64,000 bases of DNA from contig CM024183.1 in the NCBI GenBank assembly GCA_013433145.1, forward strand, positions 6,305,703 through 6,369,702, in the 5' to 3' direction. The notes under the pieces are model-generated. The model saw nothing but the letters and a program-made list of their open reading frames with translations. It did not search any database and was not told where the DNA came from. Within the stretch, counting starts at the first letter, position 1; the number at the start of each line of letters is the position of its first letter. Shown in pieces: positions 43,901 through 56,100 of the stretch. This DNA is from Ascaris suum. Its lineage: Eukaryota > Nematoda > Chromadorea > Rhabditida > Ascarididae. The position numbers were made by a program, and so were the translations under genes.

Positions 43901-46900
43901 AAATGGAACACGTCAGAAATGAGACATTTTGCGCAGAATGAACTTTGAAGTGTTGACAGAAGCTGGTGCTATCAGCCGACTACCAAAGCAATTTCGCATT
44001 TGAAATGAGGCTGGCACATGAATGTCATGCGAAAGTTATTTCCACCTTTCGCCAACTAATGGGCCTATCTGGCAGCTATCTACCTCTTCGCCGATATTAT
44101 AGCGTAATTTTTCCTTCTACTTTCCATATCTAACTATATTTCGCTCAGCTCAAGCGGCGATATTTATGCGTCGATTCGAACATCTCTGGATCTTGTTAGA
44201 ATTTCTGGGTTTAAATTGGCAAAACACTGACGGCATCGCGGAGCAAATATAGGCACTTGATGTTGGTCCATTTTCAAAAGGAATTTTACGTTTATAACTG
44301 TTTGTCTTATTTTTAATGCGAAAATGTACATTTCGCATCACATTTACTTACAAACGTATCATAAAATAAAGACAATTCAATGAATTCAACCATATTTGTA
44401 AAGAAATATAATACTAAACTATATGACGTTGTGCTTCATAACGGTGACAATCAAATTTAATGATGACGTGGTGTGCTACCAACGATGGAGTACAAATTCG
44501 TTAGCTTTTTCGTTATTGTGACTATTTCTTTGAATATTTCCGAATCTTTTGGTATATTCCACAAGCGCATCCCACCTGTATGAATCCATTTAAAACACAG
44601 AGATGTGGCGATAACATGGGCTATTTTCCGGTCACCTTCATCAAGCTTCTTGCTGGAGTGATGACTGTCCAAATTTATACATTCATTATGGCTATTGGCT
44701 TACTATGCCGACGCAGAATCTTGTTACAGTTTTAAATGTTATGATGACATATGTGCCTTATACTTATCAAAGTTTTTCCCCCCTGTTATGCGGTGATCCG
44801 GAGGTTAGCATATTGGAACAGTCAATATAGTGGAAAATTAAACTTCTGAGAGGATGCTCTGTCATGAGTCTCAGGCCGAATCCTACTTGATTCACAGTAA
44901 CGTATGATCTCTTCTTCAGGTAGAAGACATCTTTCAATTCCTTTGGTTTGGTGGCCTCAATCCGTACGACTTATATCGTGATTGTGATCCGAATCCAGAT
45001 ATCAACGACGTTCGAATGTCAGCGATAAGAAGAGGCCTATTTCCACGAAAATTTCTATCTGAACCATCGATGAAGAAGCATAATACCGACGACAACAATC
45101 TCATCTCTCTTAGGAGGGTATGGATTCTATTTGCTAAGGAGTGCATCTCGAATAGCGTCTTGATAAAAGGATCTATCTCATCTCTATATCTGCTAACGTC
45201 GAACTTCTACAGGCAATTAGAGCCAATTTTACTTACTTGTACTACTTAATTCGATTTAATATTTAATCTGAGTATATTCGCTAGTTTTTAGGAACACATC
45301 AGGTTGCAAGGTGCTGCACCATGTCTCAATGATTCGGATGTTGTTCAATATATGAACAATAAAGAAGTACGCAACGCATTGCATATTCCATCCAATTTAC
45401 CGAAATGGGATATCTGCAGCGATGAGGTTAGCTCTTATGTTCTAGCACCTACACCTGACAGCCTAATTAATGAGCAAGCACAACGGGTAGAATGGAAACG
45501 AGATTCAAATCTATCATTTTTCATTGTTAATCTATTCTTAATTTCCTCATCAGCGCAAGTGATGGATGAGCAATGGCGCAGAATTCATGCATTCTTCTGA
45601 CTTTTTCCGGAAAGACGAATCCTTAAATCCTTAAAATTCCATTTTTCCTTAGCAAATATAGAGCATACATTACTTTTAGGTACTTATTTTGTTTGAAAAT
45701 TAGAATAAATCTAATTGATGCAATATTTTTTTTTCTACACAGGTAACTACAACCTATCAGAAGCAATATGGCGATATGTCACCATTTATTAAGAAAATTC
45801 TTGCTAAACATATTCGTGTTTTATTGTACTATGGTGATACGGATATGGCATGTAATTTTATGATGGGACAACAATTTTCGGCCGGACTCAAATTAAAGGT
45901 TCTTTTTTTTTTCCTTTTATCTTCGAGAAGAGGATCTTTACCACTGAGGTACGAGAATGAAAAATAAAGCTGTAAATAAATTTGAAATATTTGCGAACCA
46001 CAACTTCGTGCGGTTATTCTCAACCCGTTTCATACGATAGCCCTAACTTTCTTTGATTTACAGATTTAGTGCCCTACTATCCAGCCGTCATACCGAGTTC
46101 CCGTTTTCGGAAGAATCTGATTGTTTTGTAGTAAAGTCGAGAGGAGGGAAGTTGGAGTTCAGTCGTTGATCGTTTGAGACTATCATGTGCCAATGGTGAG
46201 CCAGGACTAATTTTCGTCTCGTGAAAAAGCTCCAACAATAAATTCACAATTCACTCCCACAAATAAAATAAGGCAAGCTCTGTATTGTCCTCATGAAAAT
46301 GGAGATTCTCTGAAAAATTGATTGCGATAGTATCGAAACACTTCTCAATCAGGTTTCAGGAATCTCCTTTCCTTCGCGAAACTCTCCATCACTTTTCCCG
46401 TTATTCTTCATTTGCTCCTCTCCCCGGCCTCCAAGTCCAACAAGGTAGTAATGGCGCTTGCAGTCACACATAGATTTCTTTTTTTCAAATGAAAACGCTT
46501 TTCGTTCAACATTACATAGAGTATTTAGAACGTCGAAGCTGCCTCTACCAACACGACAATCTTGCCTCAGACATTGAGCCAGAAGAAAAGCATTGAAGTG
46601 ACAGGTGCATTGGAAAGGTTTAATTGCAGAAAACGCACTTTTCTTAAATTTTCGAGTTTTTTCCCCTCCCTCCTATGACCATACCTTCACCTTCATTTTA
46701 CTCTTCATTCTCTGGAGATGGAAGGTCCTACACTTCCTATGTTGACTCCTTTCAAATATTGTTCGATTTCATCACCCTGCGAGAACATCAGCGCACAAGA
46801 TCTTTCTCAGAGTTTAATCCTCTTGATGAATTTAATCATCTTCTTTCTCTCACGAGTTGAACCCATCCCAAGGATAGAATCCAAGTTTTAAAGGTATTTT

Positions 46901-48723
46901 GCAGTAAAGGAAGCCGCAAGTAATGACGATGAGGAAACTTGGTGCACCTCATTTACTTCGCTCCCAAACTTTGTTTGCTTCTTCACCTAGTCATGTTAAC
47001 AGTTACCTTCGTTTGGGGGCAAACCTTTATATAATTGTGCAGTTTTCACTTGGTGGGATGGGCTGTGTGGTGAACCTTCTAGCTTCGATGGGGAACGCGG
47101 GAGAGGAAGGGGAGGGAGCGGGCCACACGATGACTTCTTGCTGCGGGAGGGGTTGAACGATGGTTATGGCGAGAGCGAATCGTTAAAATTTATGTTCATG
47201 CTGAAAATCCGAATTTAAGTCCCCTTACTTGTTTCACATAAAATGGTGTCGTTTTGGTTCCATGAGCTGACCACAACATTACGATTAGTCCAGATGAAAG
47301 GTGAAAATTACAAGGATATGATTACTCTCTAATAAACCTCGCAATTGCAAACTTACGAAAACAAAATTTTAATCCTACAAAGTGGAATGAATAAATTAGC
47401 GAACACTTGTTGAGCATTTTGCATTAACGGCTATTAGAACAACTCGCAAATAAAAGTATACTTATTTGAAACTGCATTTGCATGAAATATGCAAATAATA
47501 TTAGGCATCAAGCTAATAAATGTTGCAAAAAGGCATACGAAAAATTCCACTAAGATATGCACCTGTTACAGGTGTACATTTTAATTTATCAAAGCAAATG
47601 GCTATCGAAATCTAGAATCTGACGATTTGTTTTCGTTCAAAGTCGAAATTCTTTATGTAAATTTTGAATAAGAAATCTGTTTTTCACTCAGTAGCCAGTT
47701 ATTGCCATAATAATTCCCGGCTCACTATTTCCTTTAGCTGAGGTGAAACGGATAAATTACCATGAAAGTAGAAGCAGGAAGTGATTAAATAATACAGGAC
47801 ATGCCTCAAAAAAAAAAATTCTTGATCATTATAGCTTCTTTCTTTATGTCATGCATTAAAACCACTTAATGGATAGGCACATGTGGATATATATAAATTC
47901 ACATAAGTATATCTCGCTATATTTTGCTTTCTTTTGAGAAAAAATTCAAAACATAGACAAAAACAAAATATTTTGCAAAGGCAATTGCAATTGCAAGCAC
48001 TCTTTGTTGTAATAAAAGAAAACCCGCAACTAGTCAGCTATCTCATCTCATCAAGAGCCCTAATAATTTTTTTTTTCTTTCTCATAGAACATATCAATAT
48101 AAAGTGTCGCGACATTTTGAAAAAAGTTGATGTTCGATTTTCCAGCACATCTGAACTTCGACATAATTTCGGTCCATTTGAAAATATTGCTAGAGTCGTG
48201 AAATTCGGCGCGATGCCAAAATTTGAAAATTTTCATGACGGCATTGCCAACTGCTTGAACATAAATGCAATATAAGTTAAGATTATTATAGCTCGTAAAA
48301 GTGAATCGTATACGAAGGATTTGTAGGGCATCTAGATTCCTTTACGTATGTAGTCATCGTTATCCACGCCTCATAGTTAAGATAACCGATGTGTCTTTAT
48401 TGGCGAAAGAAAAGCGCAAATTATGCCGACTCATTCGTAAGTTTTCCCAGTTTTTCATTAACTTTGCGAATCTGCAAAAGATAAAATAATATCACCAGTA
48501 AGATGTACCTATACGATTATTGCATAGTTATTATGATATTATATTTTAGAGATTATTGAATAAAACACCATACAAGTTTGATCGTCAAATCGCCGGATTT
48601 AAGACCATATATGAAGGTCTCACATTTGTGACCGTACGTGGAGCTGGACATATGGCACCTCAATGGCGTGCTCCACAAATGTATTACGTCATTCAACAAT
48701 TCCTTCTCAATCATCCTATTTAA
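37958..48723 (+). CDS. ctsa: Serine carboxypeptidase, cathepsin A / lysosomal protective protein-like
   Basis: Removes C-terminal residues from peptides at acid pH in the lysosome or after secretion (peptidase family S10). Nine exons join in phase: 37958-38109, 40315-40477, 41649-41735, 42721-42885, 43602-43781, 44920-45117, 45292-45426, 45743-45898 and 48550-48723, giving 469 aa, the normal family length. Residues 1-17 (LVLFIIVG core) form a signal peptide. [13 protein letters not shown] and HYWFVESQ open the domain; [10 protein letters not shown] (67-76) is the oxyanion region; GESYGG holds nucleophile Ser164; GDTDMACNF holds Asp394; RGAGHM holds His446. [13 protein letters not shown] (111-123) and WDICSDE are also typical. 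The cysteine-rich insert [11 protein letters not shown] fits the cathepsin A cap. The FDRQIAGF and [12 protein letters not shown] end is typical of worm ctsa genes. Donor eight (AAG|GTTCTT) is non-standard, but nothing is broken. Introns hold poly-C runs and a foldback repeat. Confidence 0.96.
38429..38445. repeat. Poly-C tract in intron 1 of the carboxypeptidase gene
   Basis: Seventeen C on the plus strand. A shorter C-rich run (CCCCTCCTCCCACTCCC) sits in intron 3 of the same gene. Confidence 0.9.
41996..42018. repeat. C-rich pyrimidine tract in intron 3 of the carboxypeptidase gene
   Basis: About eleven C followed by TCCTCCCACTCCC on the plus strand. Confidence 0.85.
42174..42330. repeat. 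Foldback element (long hairpin) in intron 3 of the carboxypeptidase gene
   Basis: Arms 42203-42263 and 42268-42330 are near-perfect inverted complements around a 4-nt loop, with a handful of mismatches and a 2-nt indel. Just before them, 42174-42200 carries another copy of the inner arm segment (GGGACCCATATGATTCGTTC). There is no ORF. It could be a tiny miniature inverted-repeat element or a palindromic duplication. Confidence 0.85.
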
Positions 48724-50195
48724 GTTGATGGCTATTGTCGTGTTTAGCTTAAATAATCCACTTTTCAATGGGTAGATAATATAGCCCGTTATATAGCCTT
48801 CTTTCATAGGAGGCACTTCATTGATGTTTACTTTATTTATTTGAGTCCCGTTTTTTTTACCCCACATAAATAGTTCCAACAAATAATGAATCACATTGAT
48901 TTGAAGTGCCACCTTCTTATGTATGGCACGGAAAATGCCTAGCGTGGAAGATAACACGGAAATTCTTTTGTATAAGAGCCTTGTTTGTTATGCATATGAT
49001 ATGATTCGATGGTAGCATCCTTCCTCGCGATACAACTCTACATTGCACAAAAGATACACGTTTGAAATTTCTTTCGATTTCTTTTCCTTATAACCTGAAA
49101 TTATCATTATTAATTATTGCATCCAAAAAAAAAGAGCCTAACTGTGGTACTATGCAAATGTTGCAAATGACCTATGCACACGCCGAATAAACCTCATTTT
49201 TACATGGATGTATTCGTTCAATATCGACATCTTCCTCCATTTTTTCTAAATATATTACTCTTAGGAAAATTTCTATTCAACAAATCTCCGATCTTAGCAC
49301 TACTAAAATTCAACGTAATGAGCAAATTCGATCGTTATACATTTAACTATAATTTTTGCAATACTGATGGAAATTTCGTTTATTCTTCAATGCAATAAAT
49401 TGCTGAGAGATTCTAATTGTTCATAATTCATTGGTTGTATTGGCTTATTAACGAGAAATGAATCGATTGAAATAGTTTCGCATATCGAATTTCATAGAAT
49501 TTTATCGGTCACATTATACGCATCATGTTAAGACATCATTCAACTTGAAGTTTAAATAAAAATGCTCAAGTAAGATATGCGATAACCATTACTATAATAA
49601 ATTCAGCAATATGCGAACAAAAACAAACACTTCGCTCTGAAAATTGTCGACTCTCTTGAAGTCGAGCAAGCGAAGTCCATATCTTGTGGAGCCCAGGAAT
49701 CAAGACACATAAACGTTCTCTAATGCCTATTCATATATAGACTTTCCGTATTTCTATCTGCATTCGACGGCAGGAACATGTAACGACATAAATAAATGAA
49801 TGGAAATGTGAAGCAACGCCTGAAAAATCTTTCCAACCTGATCATATTTTTTCTTAGATACCAAAAATCTGCAGCGATGCAGTACGTGGAAACGCCCCCT
49901 CATATTTACCTGTGCAGGTGCGGCGGAAACTTGCTACAATCTCGCATGGCGTGTCTCTGTGCATTTTTCATTGAGAGAATAATGCTTTTTAAACAAGTTA
50001 CGGGATACGAAAAAAAAACGTCCTTTCATACACCTTCTCAATTTCCTGCAAGAGTAAAATCGTTCTGCCGAGATCCTGCACGTAGAAACCTATTTGTTTT
50101 TTTCGGATGACATCACGGATGTCATAATTTCGAAGGAATAACTTATTTATCGGCTCACGAACAACAAAACAACCGGAAGCAATTTTTGCCATTGA
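48724..50195. other. Convergent intergenic region between the carboxypeptidase and TXNDC12-like genes
   Basis: Holds the 3' ends of both genes. The first clear plus-strand AATAAA after the carboxypeptidase stop is at 49186-49191. A 134-codon minus-strand ORF at 48553-48957 partly overlaps the last carboxypeptidase exon and is a shadow. No further gene seen. Confidence 0.5.
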
Positions 50196-53100
50196 TCATA
50201 GTTCTGTCTTCTTATCTTTTTTATCACCGCTCTTTTCTTCCTTAGGCTTTTTATCCTTCTTCGCATCCTTCTCATCCACATCACTCTTCTTCTCCTTTCC
50301 TTTCTTCTCTTCGTTCGCATTCGTTTCTCCTTTTGCTTTCTTCGCATCGGCTTTCAGAGTTTCGCTTTTTTCGTCGTCAGAGCGTGGCCTCCTCTTTAGC
50401 CTTTCGCCTTTTTTCATTTCAGGTACCTGCAACAACCGGTCTCAACAGCTCTTAGGCAACGATTGCACCAAGAAGTGTGACCGTCATTTGTGCAGTGGTG
50501 TAATTTTGTGTAAACCAACAAGCAACATTAAGAGATACGTGCGACAATAACTATATGATCTGAGGCTCATAAAATTCAATACGCTCGCCAATCTCATCCC
50601 TACGTTCAAAAATTCTCAAGCATCACATTTCCCTAGTTCAAGGCCATTCATTTTCTGCAAAGTATGAAACTACAATTATTTCACAATATTGAACAAGTTA
50701 ATAACCTCGTCTTCAATTACTGTCTCTGCTAAATCTTCTCAATCTTCTGATCCCTGAAGAAGGCAACGAGCTTCGTCTTAACAATCTTCCCCCCCCCCCC
50801 CCCTCCTCCCTTCTTCTTTCATGGTTAAAAAAGTGAAACATTCCTAAAGCATTTATCGATCGACTTTTCCCGCAAAAAGATGGAAATAGAGGGTAGTTTT
50901 TTTTTTGGGAATTCATATCCATAAATATAAACCATATTCATAAATACATATCCAAGAGTGTTGATTTGTTTTCCAGTCGAATGTAGTTAGATGTGAATCG
51001 CTGACCTGCACTGAATTCTCAGTTGCACATTTATGCATAAATATTTTTGAAAAGGTTTTTGAATATGCAAAACGCTCCAAATTTTGCAAAAATCATCAAC
51101 AATTTTCGCATAGTTGAAGAAACAAAAAAGGAGAGAAGAAAAGAAACGATTCTAAGTCTCACCTTACGATAAAAAAAAAATTGAACTTGCAAAGTTTAAT
51201 TGCATAGTTTTATGCTAATAAAACATACTTCAATATCGAACGATTCGAGAACATCTTTCATTGAATTCAACACATCAGCTGGTGATGAGTAATAGTATGC
51301 ATAATTTTTGTATTCGGCTTTCTTGTTTACAAATTCAGGTAGGAGATCGCCATTCTTATCTGTAAATTTTACGCTATACATTTTAAAATATGCAAATTAA
51401 GCGGAGAATCATGAGAACAATCAAATTTTTAATCAAAAAAAAAATTATTTTCAACGAAATTCCTCCTGAAAGGGAATTTCCTCATTCCATCAGGCTCTTT
51501 ATGAAAAAGTGAACTCTTTATGTGATGATGTAGGTTTGAGAAGAACGTCAGCCGAAATGAGTGGAACATAATGAGTTACAAATTTTGTGCTGTCTAAGAC
51601 TAGAGTTCGAACTTTACTGCATGTTTAATGTCTCTAGGAAGGATTGTTTATAGCCTAAATCAAAGGGAGAACAATCACGTCCGCTATTCACTCATCCTCC
51701 TTTCCTGCGCCACCTCTTCCCCTCCAATCCTTCCTTCCTTCTCCATAAAAATTGTATCACTGTTGATATGCAAAGAGTGCAGCTGTTTTGTCTCTAAAAA
51801 ACCTCAAAAAAACGACCCAAGCGATAAAGAGAAAATTGCCAAGATAGTTTCCTCATAGGTTTGGAAGCGCATATGCACTGATTAGAGATACGGAAATCTT
51901 TAAACGGAAACATAAGTAACCTGTGGATTAATAATAATGAAATATGACAATTTCAGATTACAAGGAACAATATCAGTAAAACTTTCTCGTTTCAGCCATG
52001 AATGCAGGATTTCCTAATAAAAGCATTTTCTTGATCGAAGGAAAGTCAAAGAACCCAAAGCTCGACAAGAGAGAAAATTTTCTTAAATTCTTCTTGATAA
52101 TCCTCTAACTGAATTTAAACATCACTATATTGGTGTGTGATCAACAGAAAATAATGCTTGTTAAAATATTAGTAATATTCGATGCATAGCACTATGTTAA
52201 ATAAGGAGCCGTTATAAATTAACAGATGGAAGAATAGTGCGAATTTCATAAATGAATGAAATTAGATCACCATAGAAGGATACTTCCTCGAACATGATCC
52301 AGATTTATTATATGAACGAAATCTTTGCAAATTCTATCAATCGGTATTTTTTAGCTTAAAAGAATTAAAAAAGATAAGTAAGTTTCTCCAAGAATTTCCA
52401 CATTGTCAAAAAAGTCTTCAAAATAGCATCAAAGAAATATTTTCGTTGGTTGAATCGTATACGATTTTCTTGCAGATTAATTCTATCCTAGAGCAATTTA
52501 AAGCACAATTTTGAGAAGTGATTATATGATGTATATGAAAAAAAAGAAGAAATATTTATAGGTAATATAATCTCACCAAGGAAAAGTAGCCTTGGGATAT
52601 ATTTTCCATCTGGTCGATATTCTTCTTCGTATGGTTCTTCATCATCCTCCGTATTAACCATCACGAAATATTCGGAGAGTATTTTAAACGCTTTTCGTGC
52701 ATTTGACTGTTGAAAAGTTTTCTTAAGAGCTGCAAAATATTGTAGTTTATAAAGATCGGTTGTGATGTTTACTCGTTACTTGGCGAAGAGTGGCATTGAC
52801 AGTTCGTTTTCCTGTGGCTATGTAGTCGAAAGCCTCATGCGGCAATCATCGCAAAAATAGGCAGGATTTCTTCGATATCTGCTTCAGCTAGGGTAACACA
52901 TAATTGAGGCATCGTTTAAGGAGCATTGTTGTTGCATACGGTAGGGAAATTTATTTGTATTTTCAACTCAACAGTTGGAGCCTTGAAGGACGAAACACTC
53001 GTTACTCTTGATGTTAAGAGGATATATTGGTTTTTAGAATTCATGGATTACTAATTTTTATGAGCCATAAAGTTTCTTAATTCATTCACCGTCGAGTTAT

Positions 53101-56100
53101 TCATTTAGATTATTGGCGGCAATTCAAAATTAGTAGTGATGAATTCTCAGTCTTTACTTGCGACATAGCAAAAATCTATTCTCAGCGATATCATTACTTT
53201 TGCCTATGAGGAAAAACACCTCTACGTCTACAATAATATCGCATTCTCTGCAATTCATTCATCAAATGCATTGATAATAGATGGACGATAATAGTTAAGC
53301 ATTTATTAACCTAATAGCCACTTCAACTGTACGCAAACTTTTTAACACCTTTAGATTCCTATGACTAATTGCAATTCTGTTGATTAACGTAAGAGGTTTT
53401 GAAGGAGCAATCCCATATTAACACCCCCCATGCTTCAATTAATTTCATAGCTCTAACTTTAGTGGCTCCTGAGCTAGAGCTAATGGATATGACGATCAGT
53501 GCGCATAGCGAGCAGCAGAACATTGTGCGCCTTGCAAATGTTGATTTGCAAAAGAATGCATGAAAGCAAATTTGTGAGGACAGATTCACTTAATCAAGGA
53601 CATCATATTATAAAAAACAATGGATGAGTATGCAAATTGCTCTAAATGACGAGATTTGAGGTTGTAATGATGAGGATATAAGGAAAGTTCCTTTTAAGTA
53701 TTGAGTTCACCAGCTAAATTCAAGGAATCCGTCACTAATGCTATTTAAGCTTCAACAATTCCCGATGAAATAATGCTGAATTGTTTGAAAATTTAGAGAT
53801 TTCATGATCAATGGATTATTGCTAGGATTTACTTACCTTTACATGCATGACACCAAGATTTATGAATAAGAAGGAAAATTGGTTTGTTCTTCTCTAAAGC
53901 AGTCTCAACAGCGTCCTCCCACTTCACCCATTCGATATCTTCGCCGAAACCTGCAACAGAGGACTATTTCTCTATGACTTTCACGAGCAATTTATTCTAA
54001 GCGAAAAAAAAAGAGAATAAAGAGTGCGGCAAATTATACTACAAAAGTAGTGAGTTCTTTCCAGTGATAAGGTTATCACCAGAAAAGTACTGATGATCGA
54101 CGTGATAGGATTATTACAAACTGTTTTATCGAGGTGACAGATTTTTGGTGAAATTCTAGAAAGATCTGTCATCAACGCGCATCTTGAAAAATTTGTTTTA
54201 TGTTTTCATTGTCTCTAAAAAAATTGCTTCCGTTGTAATCGTTCTATCTTCATAGTGATGAAAGCATCCTACTATTAGTGGGAGAACATAATCCGATTTT
54301 ATAACAGGATTAGTGGATTTTTTTTTTGGAATATAAGACTTCAGTTCCTATGGTACATTTTTTTGTGCAAAATGAATAATCACAACTGTTGATATAAGTG
54401 AATATCAATAATACTTTCAAAAATTCGATTGCACAAATGTGAGCACTGAAATAGATCAACAGAGATCATGGGCAGAAAAGCGTTCAGCTGAAAACTGCAA
54501 ACAACATGAAAAAAAAACTACTTTCAATCACAAAGACTTTCACGCTACTACATTTGGTGTTTCAGGGGTGCGTCATTGCATCCCAGAGAGCGCCTGCAAC
54601 CAATTTTTCCTTCGTAAGGAGCAGTGGATGTGACCATAACATTTTGTGGTATCACGGGCAAAAGCTTCTTTTTCTGGTTAATCCATTCCTAAGACATATG
54701 CCTGGGAGGGGTCGACACGGTGAGGAGGCATCCATGAGGTCCCCATAGCTGTCAGTGAAGACCCTCCTCGGTGAATAAGACAACATCAGTATCGCTGCAC
54801 GTCAAAATTATAACATGCTCATGATATACATGTAATTCTATGCAGAAAATTCAGATGTAGTGTGCGAAGCGAGAAGAAGATGTGTAAGGCACAATGTCAT
54901 TTACATAAAACCATTAATTCCCTCATGTTTTACTGTAAAAATATACGATAGTGCTGAGGATATCATCCTCATAGAGATGGCTTGTGTATATGGCGCTTTC
55001 ATAAGGTAGCTCAAGGATATTATCCTTCAATACCACCAATTATTATCCTCGAGTATCCTCCGTTCTTTGCAATATTCAACATTCATGCAATATTTTTGCA
55101 ACTTTGCAAAAAAAAAATGCTCTTTGCAATATTCACCATTCCATTTTATCGAATCATATATACATATGAGCTAATAATCTCAACATACGAATTCCTTAGA
55201 ATATGTGCAACTTTTTATAAGCAATAACCAATAATGGAACATAGTTTCATATTTGGAACAATCTGAAATAAAGAACTTTTAAAGGAATATAACAAATAGA
55301 TCATATTTCTTTGATGTATAATCATTGATGTATAATATGAAGTTGAATTTTAATTCTCCATTATAAAAAGCTTTTTCCGCTTTCATTTGCCTCAACAATC
55401 ATTTCGCTTTGTTCTTCTTTAGCGATTAGCAAGAGTAAGAAATTCTTTCGAAACACGTATCATCAACTAAAGAAGACAAAAAATGATCAATTCACTTAAA
55501 AATGATGTGATAATTGTTTGTTTGTTTTAGTAAATAATTTACATATGATTTTTTTAGTAAATAATTTACATATTTAGTAAATAATTTACATAAATAATTT
55601 ACATATGAAGTTTAATAAAATTTTATCATCACCTCAATTAACGCATTCATATTGTAACAAAATTGACCACATATGCAAATAGTGATTTCTTCTCAATCGT
55701 TTCAAAGATTTGACCGATGTGAAGATTCATCTCATTGATGGGAGTTTGTTCGTCACCTTCTAGGCATGTTTAGATTGCATGAGTCGTTTAAAAACTAGTA
55801 GATTGATTTGAAAGCCGGTATTATGGGCTGTCTTATATGCAGTTATAACTACGTGAGTTTATAACTCTAAACTTTATGGCTCTTAGGTTGAAAAATAGGA
55901 AAGCAGATAGACAATCATAAATATTAGCCTACGTAAACCGAAAGTGAATCATAGCACCACGATCATCGCTGAGGAATTCTGGTTACAAGTCGAATTGTCG
56001 AATGCAAAATCCAGGGAAACTCGAAAAGAGAGGAGTTCCAAACGATTCATAAAACGACTTGAGTAACATGCATAATGACCAATGTCGCTTAGTTCTCTAG

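Noticed and set aside
47934..48275. 113-codon ORF in carboxypeptidase intron 8
   Set aside because: The carboxypeptidase model is complete and in phase without it, and it shows no domain.
48553..48957. 134-codon minus-strand ORF
   Set aside because: Partly antisense to the last carboxypeptidase exon, which is firmly identified.
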